Shown here piece after piece: positions 12,834-19,792 of a stretch of 19,792 nucleotides of DNA. The stretch lies in NCBI GenBank assembly GCA_900550735.1, contig URTD01000018.1:1-19792 (forward strand), written 5' to 3'. How positions within the stretch are numbered: position 1 is the stretch's first letter; the number at the start of each line of letters is the position of its first letter. Origin of the DNA: an uncultured Collinsella sp. (GTDB lineage Bacteria > Actinomycetota > Coriobacteriia > Coriobacteriales > Coriobacteriaceae). The notes beneath the pieces were generated by a model that worked only from the letters and a program-made list of their open reading frames with translations, did no database searches and was not told the DNA's origin. A program made the translations under genes and the position numbers.

Positions 12834-13673
12834 CTAGGACTCCTGCGGCAGGCGCTTCTTGCCTTTGCGGGCGCGGTTTCTAAAGTTCTCGACGGCCTCT
12901 TCCATGCCCAGAGGTACATAGGTGAGCGCATCGAGGTTTTCGGGCAGGTAGCAGGCTAGGCTTTGCTCCTGCGCGCGGCCCGCCGCGAGCTGTTCATCGC
13001 TGGGCTGCGCTCCAGGTGTGGCGCAAATGCCATAGACGGCGGCACCCATCTCGCGCGTGCGGCGCTCGTACTCGGTCTCGGGATGCTCGGGATGGTCGCG
13101 GCGGACATCGTCGCTTACCCAAAGCGTATCGTAGCCGGCCGCGGCAAACTGTCCCAGGGCGTAATCGCGCAACGGCTTGCTATCGGTGCGCAGTGTGACG
13201 GTAGCGCCGGCTGAAAAGAGCGGGCGGTAGAGCATCAGATGGTCGACATGGACGAGTCGTTTTTTAGCGTACTTGGCCTTGGGCTGCGGCGTGGGAAAGT
13301 TAATGGTGATGGCATCGAGCTCGCCTGCGGCAAACAGCTGTGGCAGCGATGCGGCGCCTCGGGGCAGGACGAGTGCGTTGGATAGCCCCTGTTCGCAGAT
13401 TTTCTGCGCGGCATAGGCGATGCAGATGGGCTCCTGGTCCATGCCGATAAAGAGGGTGTCGGGCTCGCGGTGGGCGCGCTCGACCAGATAGGTTCCCTTG
13501 CCACAGCCCAGATCCAGATGAAGGTGTTCGAAGGGCTTGCTGCCTGCGGGCGCACAGGCCTTGCGCCAATCTCCGACATAGGCCTCGGGGTTCGTCTCAA
13601 TCGCATCGGCGTAGCGCTCCAGGCGCTCCTCGAGCACAAAGTTCTTAGGCGTGCGAACGTGGACGGTTCCCAT
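12834..13673 (-). CDS. trmB: tRNA (guanine-N7-)-methyltransferase, TrmB-like
   Basis: A 279-residue SAM-dependent enzyme of the family that makes m7G46 in the tRNA variable loop. LDLGCGKG (53-60) is the SAM loop. FIGMDQEP (75-82) supplies the acidic ribose-binding strand end. PETEYERR (198-205) carries the TxYE motif. The central family motif, normally FPDPWPK followed by a basic stretch, is here NFPTPQPK (125-132) and then KYAKKRL: Asp to Thr128 and Trp to Gln130. That Asp is thought to be catalytic, so activity may be altered although the rest is well kept. The C-terminus ends in a basic NRARKGKKRLP tail. Start: ATG 13673 with AAGGAG 4-5 bases upstream. It lies 117 bases downstream of another methyltransferase gene on the same strand. 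Confidence 0.88.
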   Translation of the reverse strand: MGTVHVRTPKNFVLEERLERYADAIETNPEAYVGDWRKACAPAGSKPFEHLHLDLGCGKGTYLVERAHREPDTLFIGMDQEPICIAYAAQKICEQGLSNALVLPRGAASLPQLFAAGELDAITINFPTPQPKAKYAKKRLVHVDHLMLYRPLFSAGATVTLRTDSKPLRDYALGQFAAAGYDTLWVSDDVRRDHPEHPETEYERRTREMGAAVYGICATPGAQPSDEQLAAGRAQEQSLACYLPENLDALTYVPLGMEEAVENFRNRARKGKKRLPQES

Positions 13674-13695
13674 GAGGCTCCTTGGTCATAAGTAT

Positions 13696-13717
13696 GGAAC
13701 GCATAGCTGCGCGTTCC
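13696..13717. other. Hairpin in the trmB leader
   Basis: GGAACGC (13696-13702) pairs perfectly with GCGTTCC (13711-13717) around 8 bases, 23 bases before the trmB start codon on the minus strand. No T-tract follows. It could be an operator or an mRNA structure. Confidence 0.4.
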
Positions 13718-13729
13718 GTCAATGGGTTG

Positions 13730-13753
13730 AAAAGGGCGGGCATAGATTGCCCG
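13730..13753 (-). terminator. Probable terminator of the Trm9-like methyltransferase gene
   Basis: On the minus strand CGGGCA (13753-13748) pairs with TGCCCG (13742-13737) around a 5-base loop, followed by CCCTTTTC. The stem is 6 bp and the T-run short, so termination may be incomplete and trmB partly co-transcribed. Confidence 0.45.
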
Positions 13754-13790
13754 AAAGATGTGGTGCGGCTCGGCGGCGAGTCGTCGGTGC

Positions 13791-14663
13791 CTACAGGCGC
13801 TTGAGAATCACATAGCGGTTGAGCTCGCCGCTACGACCGTCGGCATGGAAGCGCTCAAGCTCGCGCACGGGGACCTCGCCGCTCTTGTAGAACGTACGGA
13901 CGCCGCGCACCAGGTCGGTGATCTGCTGATCGTCAAAGTGATGGCAATAGCGGTAGGCGTGGCGGTCGTTTTGCCAGCCAATGAGGTGGGCGCCGGCTTC
14001 AAACTGCGCGGAATCGTAACCCTCAAACGGCGGGGTGAGCTCGGCGCGGGCCTCGGCGCGAACGGCTTTGCGCGCCATGCGCTCGTCATTCATAAACTCC
14101 CAAAAGCTGATGGCGATGATGCCGCCCGGGCGCGTCTGGCGCACCAGGGCGTCGAGCACGCGTACGCGGTACTCGCACGACGGTACGTGGTGCATAAAAC
14201 CAAAGCAGACCGAGATGTCGGCGAGCGGGGCGTCGAAAAGCACGTCGGGTGTCTCGGCGGGGTTGAGCTTCATAAGGGCATCGAGCACGTCGAGTTCCTG
14301 GAAGTGCAGGTTGGGAATGCGCAGGGCGTGACCGTGCGCATCGATAGCCAAATCCTGACACGAGTCAACACCATAGAACTCAAACGGGCAGCTGGCATCT
14401 GCCGAGGGGTTTGCGCCATCGACGCCCTTGGCGGCAAGTGCGCCTCCGGCGGCAAAGTTCTCGAATCGCATATTGCCGCAGGCGAGATCGAAGACGCGGA
14501 CGGGATGCTCGATCGTGGCGACGTCGAGCTGCCCGAGTGCGATGTCCATGGTGCGCACCCAGCCGGGCCACGGGGCCTGGCGCGTATCGGAGAAGGAGGC
14601 GGAGTGCTCGCGATAGAACGTATTGTTGAGCTGGATGAGCGATGAGGCGAAATCGCGGTTCAC
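13791..14663 (-). CDS. Class I SAM methyltransferase, Trm9-like
   Basis: A 290-residue methyltransferase. Near the N-terminus NTFYREHSASFSDTRQAPWP (14-33) matches the family hallmark of Trm9 (helix, FSxTR, PWP). DLACGN (59-64) is the SAM loop and YGVDSC gives the ribose-binding Asp100. SVCFGFMHHV (151-160) and RPGGIIAISFWEF (178-190) match the Trm9 segment with HH, PGG and a Trp. RYCHHFDDQQITDLV (238-252) and the closing NRYVILKR also match the C-terminal Trm9 pattern. In eukaryotes Trm9 methylates cm5U34 of tRNA to mcm5U, downstream of Elp3. An elp3 gene is 2 kb away. Start: GTG 14663 is preferred because GGAGGGAG lies 9 bases upstream; longer in-frame starts lack ribosome sites. The alternative is an unrelated class I methyltransferase. 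The substrate is inference. Confidence 0.78.
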   Translation of the reverse strand: MNRDFASSLIQLNNTFYREHSASFSDTRQAPWPGWVRTMDIALGQLDVATIEHPVRVFDLACGNMRFENFAAGGALAAKGVDGANPSADASCPFEFYGVDSCQDLAIDAHGHALRIPNLHFQELDVLDALMKLNPAETPDVLFDAPLADISVCFGFMHHVPSCEYRVRVLDALVRQTRPGGIIAISFWEFMNDERMARKAVRAEARAELTPPFEGYDSAQFEAGAHLIGWQNDRHAYRYCHHFDDQQITDLVRGVRTFYKSGEVPVRELERFHADGRSGELNRYVILKRL

Positions 14664-14709
14664 GGCGCGGAACTCCCTCCGTTGGCGGTGCGAAATAAAC
14701 AGTACGACC

Positions 14710-14739
14710 ATACTACCGTTAACGCCGCAACGGGGACAA
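14710..14739 (-). promoter_or_regulatory. Possible promoter of the Trm9-like gene
   Basis: Minus strand: TTGTCC (14739-14734), an 18-base spacer, then TAGTAT (14715-14710), four of six matches each. A start near 14703 would leave a 40-base leader. The rest of the divergent gap (14664-14931) shows no clear plus-strand promoter. Confidence 0.3.
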
Positions 14740-14871
14740 CCGAGCTGCGGGTCATTGCTTTGTTTGGACACATTTCCGCAGCTCATATGCACCCGCAACC
14801 GCCGGTTGTCAAAAATCTCACTAGAATAGGTGGCATGATTTTGGCGGTGGCGGATAGATTTTTAACTGTGC

Positions 14872-14881
14872 AAGGCGCCTT
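14872..14881. promoter_or_regulatory. Palindrome upstream of the XRE regulator gene
   Basis: AAGGCGCCTT is a perfect 10-bp palindrome, 50 bases before the start of the helix-turn-helix gene. It could be an autoregulatory operator. Such short palindromes also occur by chance in GC-rich DNA. Confidence 0.25.
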
Positions 14882-14931
14882 AAGAACAAAAAACGGTCCG
14901 GCGGCACGGCTGGCATCACATAGGAGGAACC

Positions 14932-15654
14932 ATGAATGTAGAAACTGCGCAGCGGCTCGCCGACCTTCGTCGCAGCAAGGGCTTTAGCCAAGAAGGGCTG
15001 GCACGAAAGCTGGGACTGTCGCGCCAGGCGGTCAGTAAATGGGAGCGCGCGGAGAGCTCGCCCGATACCGAGAACCTGATCTCACTCGCCAAGCTTTACG
15101 GTGTGAGCCTGGACGAGCTGCTCAATCCGAGCGACGAGATCGAGGACGATATCGAGTTTGAGAACGAGGCCCGCGCCCGTCAGCGCGAGGCCGAGGCGGC
15201 AGAGCGTGCTCGCACCCATGAGGCGGCGGCGCGCGCTACCGAGGCGGCAACGCAGGCGAGTGATGCTGCGGCCAAGGCGGCGCAAGCGGCAAGCTGGAGT
15301 GCGCAGGCCGCCAATGCGGCGACGGCGCAGGTGACGGGCGGTGGCGCGGCCGGCCCGACTCCGGTGAAGGGTCCGTTCCAGTCGTTCCCGTATTGGGCCG
15401 TGTGCTGGCTGCTGTTCTTTTTACTGATGTTCCTGTTTGGTGCCGGTCCCTTTGCCGCGCTGATCTTCTTCACGATTCCTATCTATCGCTGGGTGGCGCG
15501 TGCGCTCGATGGTGATTGGGCGCGCGGGGATATTCAGGTTGGTCCGGCGTCGGTGGCGATCAAGGCCCAGGGGAAGGATGCTTCTGCGGAACCTGATGCT
15601 GACGTGGCTACCACGACCACCGCTGAGCCATGTGCCAAAGAGGGTGACGAATGA
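14932..15654 (+). CDS. XRE-family regulator with membrane segment
   Basis: A 240-residue protein. Residues 7-65 are a helix-turn-helix of the XRE/Cro type (RLADLRRSKGFSQEGLARKL, then GLSRQAVSKWERAESSPD), ending GVSLDELLNP. An acidic linker (67-80) is followed by an Ala/Glu/Arg-rich helix, probably coiled (80-135). A hydrophobic region at about 153-189 can form one long or two short membrane helices around GAGPF, before a polar tail. The protein is therefore a membrane-tethered DNA-binding protein. A strong AGGAGG stands before ATG 14932. It overlaps the next gene by 4 bases (ATGA), so the two are translationally coupled, and the DUF4097 partner is probably its sensor or effector. HTH plus DUF4097 pairs are common in Gram-positives, and envelope stress is a guess. 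Confidence 0.88.
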   Translation: MNVETAQRLADLRRSKGFSQEGLARKLGLSRQAVSKWERAESSPDTENLISLAKLYGVSLDELLNPSDEIEDDIEFENEARARQREAEAAERARTHEAAARATEAATQASDAAAKAAQAASWSAQAANAATAQVTGGGAAGPTPVKGPFQSFPYWAVCWLLFFLLMFLFGAGPFAALIFFTIPIYRWVARALDGDWARGDIQVGPASVAIKAQGKDASAEPDADVATTTTAEPCAKEGDE

Positions 15655-16550
15655 TGAAGATTTCGCATGAATCCAAGGTACGCCTGGGTGTTGGCATCGG
15701 AGCGTTTGTGCTCATTGTTGGGCTTGTCTTTGGCGTTTCGCGGACATTGATTCATTTTGATGGCCCGTGGGATCTCGACGATGTTGTATCCGGCCTGTCT
15801 GGTATGGACGATGTGGTGGACGAGGGCGATCTTTTGGATGGCGGTAACTATTCCGCTCGGCCTCAGCAGCTTTCGAGCACGACCTTTGACGAAGACGCGT
15901 TCCAATCGCTCGACTTGGATGTGACGTCGGGGACGGTCGAGGTTAAACGTGTCTCTGGCGGACCGGTACGTGTCATCGAAAGCGGGCACGTTGCAAAGGG
16001 GGTGTCTGCTTCCGATGCCGCCACTCAGAATCTGGTCAAGATTGAGGGCTCTACACTCAAGATTAGCCAGTTCGACTGCGATGACGAGCGCGCCCATGAC
16101 CGTAAGGTCACCATTGAACTGCCGCGTGAGCTTGCCGATAACATGATGGGCATTACGGCAAACGTGGGGTTGGGAGACCTGACGGTCGCGGACATTGCGT
16201 GCCACGACTTTGATTTGACGTTGGATTCGGGAGACGTCGCGTTTGCGGGCACCGTGACCGACACTCTGAATGCCGAGGTCGGTTTGGGCGATGCGACGTT
16301 CGAGCTCTACCAGGCCCCCGCGAAGTCGATGGACGTGAGCGTGGACTCGGGCGATGTGGAGATGACGGTTCCGAATTCTACGGGATTTAAGGCGAGCCTT
16401 ACCGTGGGCAGCGGCGACTTCGAGAGCGATTTCCTTCCGCTTGGCTACGATGGCGAGACTATTTTGAATCTTGAATTCGATAACGGCGATAAGTCTGCCA
16501 CGTATCGTTTTAAGGTCGGTTTGGGCGACATGTCGTTTGATCCGGAGTGA
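15651..16550 (+). CDS. DUF4097 beta-repeat membrane-anchored protein
   Basis: A 299-residue protein. A single hydrophobic segment (about 11-31) suggests an N-terminal signal-anchor with the rest outside. From about residue 85 the sequence is a ladder of short strands marked by a turn of the form x-x-Gly-Asp: GLGD (173), DSGD (192), GLGD (211), DSGD (232), GSGD (253), DNGD (277) and GLGD (290), mostly 19-21 residues apart. This is the DUF4097 fold, often called a putative adhesin, expected to form a beta-solenoid. The acidic stretch 39-65 is a linker. Start ATG 15651 overlaps the stop of the regulator gene; ATG 15654 is equally possible. GGGTGA provides the ribosome site. The function is unknown. 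Confidence 0.85.
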   Translation: MMKISHESKVRLGVGIGAFVLIVGLVFGVSRTLIHFDGPWDLDDVVSGLSGMDDVVDEGDLLDGGNYSARPQQLSSTTFDEDAFQSLDLDVTSGTVEVKRVSGGPVRVIESGHVAKGVSASDAATQNLVKIEGSTLKISQFDCDDERAHDRKVTIELPRELADNMMGITANVGLGDLTVADIACHDFDLTLDSGDVAFAGTVTDTLNAEVGLGDATFELYQAPAKSMDVSVDSGDVEMTVPNSTGFKASLTVGSGDFESDFLPLGYDGETILNLEFDNGDKSATYRFKVGLGDMSFDPE

Positions 16551-16598
16551 CAGACGGCTATCGAAGACTTATAAACCATAGCTGCGCTGTTTGATGAA

Positions 16599-16637
16599 GG
16601 CGCCGGAGCCGCGTCGGGCTCCGGCGCCTTTGCCTTT
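16599..16637 (+). terminator. Intrinsic terminator after the DUF4097 gene
   Basis: GGCGCCGGAGCC (16599-16610) pairs perfectly with GGCTCCGGCGCC (16617-16628), a 12-bp stem with a 6-base loop, then TTTGCCTTT. It ends 12 bases before the elp3 start, so the elp3 promoter must overlap it or elp3 relies on read-through. Confidence 0.82.
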
Positions 16638-16648
16638 ACAATGGGGGC

Positions 16649-18553
16649 ATGGAACAGATTATTTTGAACATACTCGATGCTCTGCGTCGCGGTGAGACCG
16701 TGGACGACAAGGCTCTCGTCAAACTGATACATGCCGAGGCGCGCCGTGAGGGTGCCGACAAACGCGATTTGGCCAAGCGTCGCCTGCTGCCGTTTTACCA
16801 GCGGGTGAAGCGCGAGGAGCCGGCTCGTTGGACGGCATGGAATGTCGATGTCGAGCTGGAGCGTCAACTGCTGCAGGTGCTGCGTATGAAGCCGCGCCGC
16901 ACGGCCTCGGGCGTGGCGACCATTACCGTCATCACCAAGCCGTGGCCGTGCTCGGGCGATTGCCTGTTTTGCCCCAACGACCTGCGCATGCCCAAGAGCT
17001 ATCTGCACGCCGAGCCGGCGTGTGCCCGTGCGGAGCAAAACTGCTTCGATCCGTATCTGCAGGTGAGTGCCCGTTTGACGGCGCTTTCGCAAATGGGGCA
17101 TGCGACCGATAAGATCGAGCTTATCGTGCTTGGCGGTACCTGGAGCGACTATCCGGAAGGCTATCAGACATGGTTTATGTCGGAACTCTTCCGCGCGCTC
17201 AATGACGATGCCGTGGCCGGCGTGGCGGCCAACCCCATGTTGGCGCGTCCGGGTATCAGCCGTGCCGAGGCGGGGCGCCTGCTCGATGACGCTCCCGCCG
17301 ATGCCCTGCCGCCGGTGGTAGTGGAGCGCCGCGAGTGCTATCGGGCTGCCGGCATTGCGACAGACGAGGTCGAGCTCGCTGCCGGCGTTGCCGACGAGCA
17401 GGGGCGTGTGGATGCTGCTGTGGGCGGCTATAACCGCGCGGTGCGTCGTCTGTACGGTTCCGGTACGCCGTGGGGCGAGGTTGCCGAGTGGCAAACGGCA
17501 ACGATGGAGGAGCTCGAGCGTCAGCAGCACATCAACGAGACGGCGAAGCATCGCGTGGTGGGGCTCGTTATCGAGACCCGGCCCGATGCCGTGACGCCAC
17601 AGGCGCTCACGCTCATCCGCCGCCTGGGTTGCACCAAGATTCAGATGGGTATCCAGAGTCTCGACCAGCATCTGCTCGATATCAACGAGCGTCGCATTTC
17701 GGTGGCGCAGATCGAGCGGGCGTTTTCGCTTGCGCGCCTGTTTGGCTTTAAGATCCATGCGCATTTTATGCTTAACTTGCTGGGCGCCACGCCCGAGGGG
17801 GACAAGCGCGACTACGAGCGCTTTATGACCGAAGGGGCCTTTATGCCCGACGAGGTCAAGGTCTATCCGTGTGCGCTCATCGAGGGCTCGCGTCTGGTGG
17901 GCCGCTATGAGCGCGGCGAGTGGCGCCCCTATACCGAGGACGAGCTGCTCGATGTGTTGGCCGACGACATCGTGGTGACGCCGGCGTTCTGCCGCATTAG
18001 TCGCATGATCCGCGACTTTAGTTCCGACGACATTATGGTGGGCAACAAGAAACCCAACCTGCGTCAGCTCGTTGAGAACCGCCTGGCTGTTCGGGGTGAC
18101 GGTGCGACGGTGCGCGAGATTCGCTATCGCGAAATCAGCACGGCGGGTGCCGACTTGCATGAGCTGACCCTTGATGAGGTCGCGTACGAGACGCCGGTGA
18201 CACACGAGCGCTTTTTGCAGTGGGTGACGCCGCAGGGCAAGATCGTGGGCTTTTTGCGGTTGTCGCTGCCCGACCATTCGTTTGTTGCCGCACATGCGGA
18301 CGAGTTGCCGACGACGCCGGACGAGGCGATGATTCGCGAGGTGCACGTGTATGGCATGGCGGCGCGCGTGGGCGACCAGGGCCAGGCGGCGCAGCATCAC
18401 GGGTTGGGGCGTTTGCTCGTAGAGCGTGCGTGCGAGATTGCCCGGGATGCGGGTTATGCGCGTATCAGCGTGATTAGCGCGATTGGCACACGCGAGTACT
18501 ATCGCCATCTTGGATTTTATGACCATGGCCTTTATCTGCAAAAGGAGCTCTAG
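16649..18553 (+). CDS. elp3: Elp3-like tRNA uridine(34) radical SAM / acetyltransferase
   Basis: A 634-residue two-domain enzyme. Elp3 uses a radical and acetyl-CoA to add a carboxymethyl group to C5 of wobble uridine in tRNA (cm5U). The radical SAM part holds the cluster motif PCSGDCLFCPN (Cys101, Cys105, Cys108), then FDPYLQ, MGHATDKIELIVLGGTW and NETAKHRVVGLVIETRPD. The C-terminal GNAT domain (about 480-634) has the acetyl-CoA motif QHHGLG (582-587) and ends YYRHLGFYDHGLYLQKEL. The Cx3Cx2C spacing and the KPWPC context match clostridial-type bacterial Elp3 rather than the Cx9Cx2C of eukaryotes. About 100 residues (187-285), between the GGTW and NETAKHR blocks, look like an expansion. Start ATG 16649 follows GGGGG by a few bases. 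The next gene starts right after the stop. Confidence 0.93.
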   Translation: MEQIILNILDALRRGETVDDKALVKLIHAEARREGADKRDLAKRRLLPFYQRVKREEPARWTAWNVDVELERQLLQVLRMKPRRTASGVATITVITKPWPCSGDCLFCPNDLRMPKSYLHAEPACARAEQNCFDPYLQVSARLTALSQMGHATDKIELIVLGGTWSDYPEGYQTWFMSELFRALNDDAVAGVAANPMLARPGISRAEAGRLLDDAPADALPPVVVERRECYRAAGIATDEVELAAGVADEQGRVDAAVGGYNRAVRRLYGSGTPWGEVAEWQTATMEELERQQHINETAKHRVVGLVIETRPDAVTPQALTLIRRLGCTKIQMGIQSLDQHLLDINERRISVAQIERAFSLARLFGFKIHAHFMLNLLGATPEGDKRDYERFMTEGAFMPDEVKVYPCALIEGSRLVGRYERGEWRPYTEDELLDVLADDIVVTPAFCRISRMIRDFSSDDIMVGNKKPNLRQLVENRLAVRGDGATVREIRYREISTAGADLHELTLDEVAYETPVTHERFLQWVTPQGKIVGFLRLSLPDHSFVAAHADELPTTPDEAMIREVHVYGMAARVGDQGQAAQHHGLGRLLVERACEIARDAGYARISVISAIGTREYYRHLGFYDHGLYLQKEL

Positions 18554-19432
18554 ATGAACAAGCCGAGTGTTTCTGCCGGCGTCGTTGCCGGTGTTGCTCT
18601 GGGAGCCGCGGCGCTTGGTGCGGCCGCTGTCGCTGTTCGTGCTGCCTGTCTGCAGGTTGCGCGAACCCGCAATGGGTTGGCGCGTGTGAAACGCGTGCAC
18701 GACGAGGGCGGCGACGAAGTCCGCGTATTGGTGCAAGGCGGCGTCTACCAAAGCGCGAGTTACGCTGGCGAGCGCTGGGCGGAGCCCGTCTTTGCGTACT
18801 ATCGCGCGTTTGACGACGTGTTTGAGGCCGAGGATGCGATGCGCGACGCTTATGGTCACGGTATCGACCGCATGCTTATGCTGGGCGGCGGCGGGTTTGC
18901 CTATCCTAAATTCGCCCTGATGTCGCACGAGGGCTTGCGCATGGACGTCATCGAGTATGACGGAGAGATTACGCGCCTGGCGCGCCGCTGGTTCTACCTA
19001 GACGAGCTGGAGCGCGCGGCGGGCGATCGCCTGCGGGTGATAACCGCTGAGGCTCGCTCGTATCTGGGTGTGACGAGCGTGGGCCATCGTCGCTACGACG
19101 TGGTCGTGAGCGATTGCTTTGGCGGTGCCGAGCCCGTGCGCGAGCTGGCGACCGTTGAGGCGATGCGCCTGGTGCGGGGCAGCCTGAACCCCGGGGGTAT
19201 CTACGTGGCCAATACCGTGAGCGCAAGCGAGGGGAGCGATGTGACGTTCCTGCGCGACTGCGCCGCCACGGCACTCGAGGTATTCGCCCACGCCTGGGTG
19301 GTCCCGTGTGGCGATGCGGAGTTCGGCGGCGAGGAGAACTACCTGCTCATCGCCAGCGACGGCGACTATGCCTTTGCCGAAGCCGTGCCCTTCGACACCG
19401 ACTTCCTCGGCACCGTCCTTCACGACAAATAA
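18554..19432 (+). CDS. Spermidine-synthase-like protein with N-terminal anchor
   Basis: A 292-residue protein. Residues 8-32 are an Ala/Gly/Val-rich hydrophobic segment, likely a membrane anchor. The remainder has the Rossmann-like fold of polyamine aminopropyltransferases: MLMLGGGGFAYPKF (107-120), VIEYDGEI with Glu134 as the ribose-binding acid, and YDVVVSDCFGG (181-191). True spermidine synthases carry an Asp-Pro after this last strand, with GGGDG in the first motif. Both are changed here, so it belongs to the divergent SpeE-like group and may be a methyltransferase or an aminopropyltransferase with another substrate. ATG 18554 abuts the elp3 stop, with AAGGAG inside the end of elp3, so the two genes are co-transcribed. 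A functional link to Elp3 is unknown. Confidence 0.8.
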   Translation: MNKPSVSAGVVAGVALGAAALGAAAVAVRAACLQVARTRNGLARVKRVHDEGGDEVRVLVQGGVYQSASYAGERWAEPVFAYYRAFDDVFEAEDAMRDAYGHGIDRMLMLGGGGFAYPKFALMSHEGLRMDVIEYDGEITRLARRWFYLDELERAAGDRLRVITAEARSYLGVTSVGHRRYDVVVSDCFGGAEPVRELATVEAMRLVRGSLNPGGIYVANTVSASEGSDVTFLRDCAATALEVFAHAWVVPCGDAEFGGEENYLLIASDGDYAFAEAVPFDTDFLGTVLHDK

Positions 19433-19458
19433 GTCTCCCCGTCCCAAAAAGACTGGTC

Positions 19459-19792
19459 TTAGGCGTGGTCGCGCCAGCCGAGAACGCGCTGCTTCATGCC
19501 TTCGATGTCGAGCACGCCTTCGGCAAAGCCTTTGCGCACGAGCTCTTCGGGAACGAACTCATCGTAACGATCAAAGTAAGGCACCTCGCCGGGATAGACG
19601 AGCTCGATGGGGTCGAAGTCTTTCTCGGCTTCGGCGGCGAGCACTTCAAAGAACGTCTCCTCGTCGGCCTTCATCTTAAACTGCATAAAGTACGGGCGTG
19701 ACGGGTCGAGTCCGCGAAGGCCCAACTCAGCGGCGCATTTGATTTTAAGCATGCGCTCGAGTGCTAGGAAGGCGTAGCTGCCCAACCAGGGG
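19459..19792 (-). CDS. C-terminal fragment of an unidentified protein, possibly a large DEAD/DEAH helicase
   Basis: The frame ends with TAA at 19459-19461 and stays open to the window edge, giving 110 residues of C-terminus. It begins PWLGSYAFLALERMLK, then a charged region with FKMKADEETFFEVLAAEAEKDFD and PEELVRKGFAEGVLD. A WLGS-x-AF-x-LER-type segment is seen near the C-terminus of Lhr-like and related helicases, so that is my guess, held loosely. An internal TTG at 19785 should not be taken as the start. The gene converges with the spermidine-synthase-like gene across a 26-base gap in which I see no clear terminator. Confidence 0.6.
   Translation of the reverse strand, partial: PWLGSYAFLALERMLKIKCAAELGLRGLDPSRPYFMQFKMKADEETFFEVLAAEAEKDFDPIELVYPGEVPYFDRYDEFVPEELVRKGFAEGVLDIEGMKQRVLGWRDHA

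Noticed and set aside
12650..12883. Short plus-strand frame (77 codons) through the inverted repeat
   Set aside because: It starts in the repeat arm, lacks a ribosome site, and overlaps the end of trmB antisense.
14664..14798. Longer N-terminus for the Trm9-like protein, including a CPRC segment
   Set aside because: No ribosome site at the upstream starts, whereas GTG 14663 has GGAGGGAG. The CPRC looks coincidental.
16445..18928. An 827-residue open frame on the minus strand across elp3 and its neighbours
   Set aside because: It is antisense to three well-supported genes and a terminator. It is His/Arg/Ala-rich and without domains, an artefact of strong codon bias.
19433..19458. Small AAGAC/GTCTT inverted repeat as a terminator between convergent genes
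   Set aside because: The repeat, just inside and before 19461, leaves a loop of only about 2 bases, too tight for a stable hairpin, and has no T-tract.

Overview
The window looks like chromosomal DNA of a Coriobacteriia gut actinomycete, most likely a Collinsella-type genome. The reasons are moderately high GC with strongly GC-ending codons, AGGAG-type ribosome binding sites, an actinobacterial Ski2-like helicase with a DUF3516-type C-terminus, a bgl-type PTS/antiterminator unit, and short GC-rich palindromes and terminators between nearly all transcription units. The species call is inference. No tRNA, rRNA, CRISPR array, phage or recognisable transposase gene was found.

Layout, left to right. 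(1) 1-403 (-): partial reverse rubrerythrin with a well-formed promoter. (2) 660-3268 (+): two-gene operon of an iron-dependent alcohol dehydrogenase and a class-3-like aldehyde dehydrogenase, behind a leader carrying two similar palindromes. (3) 3335-4324 (+): two tiny unknown proteins and a metallophosphoesterase. (4) 4398-7865 (+): a LicT/BglG-type antiterminator, a leader in which I recognise a RAT antiterminator overlapping an intrinsic terminator, a PTS EIIBC permease and a YdjC/ChbG-like deacetylase. (5) 8005-9762 (+): a coiled-coil DUF2130 protein with nuclease-like residues, ending at a bidirectional terminator. (6) 9843-12524 (-): a large DEAD/DEAH helicase. (7) 12646-12768: a 123-bp element made of two near-identical 25/26-bp inverted arms. 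(8) 12834-14663 (-): trmB and a Trm9-like methyltransferase. (9) 14932-16550 (+): membrane XRE regulator plus DUF4097 beta-repeat protein, overlapping by 4 bp. (10) 16649-19432 (+): Elp3 and a spermidine-synthase-like protein. (11) 19459-19792 (-): C-terminus of an unidentified, possibly helicase, protein.

Two themes stand out. The first is sugar uptake: the antiterminator should be phosphorylated by PTS proteins, bind the RAT and permit transcription of the EIIBC gene, with the deacetylase gene behind an internal terminator-like hairpin; no EIIA or phospho-glycosidase is present locally. The second is tRNA modification: Elp3 (cm5U-type chemistry at wobble U34), a methyltransferase carrying Trm9 hallmarks (Trm9 methylates cm5U to mcm5U in eukaryotes) and TrmB (m7G46) lie within about 6 kb. 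This suggests a bacterial wobble-uridine pathway with a methyl-ester step, which is the most interesting hypothesis here.
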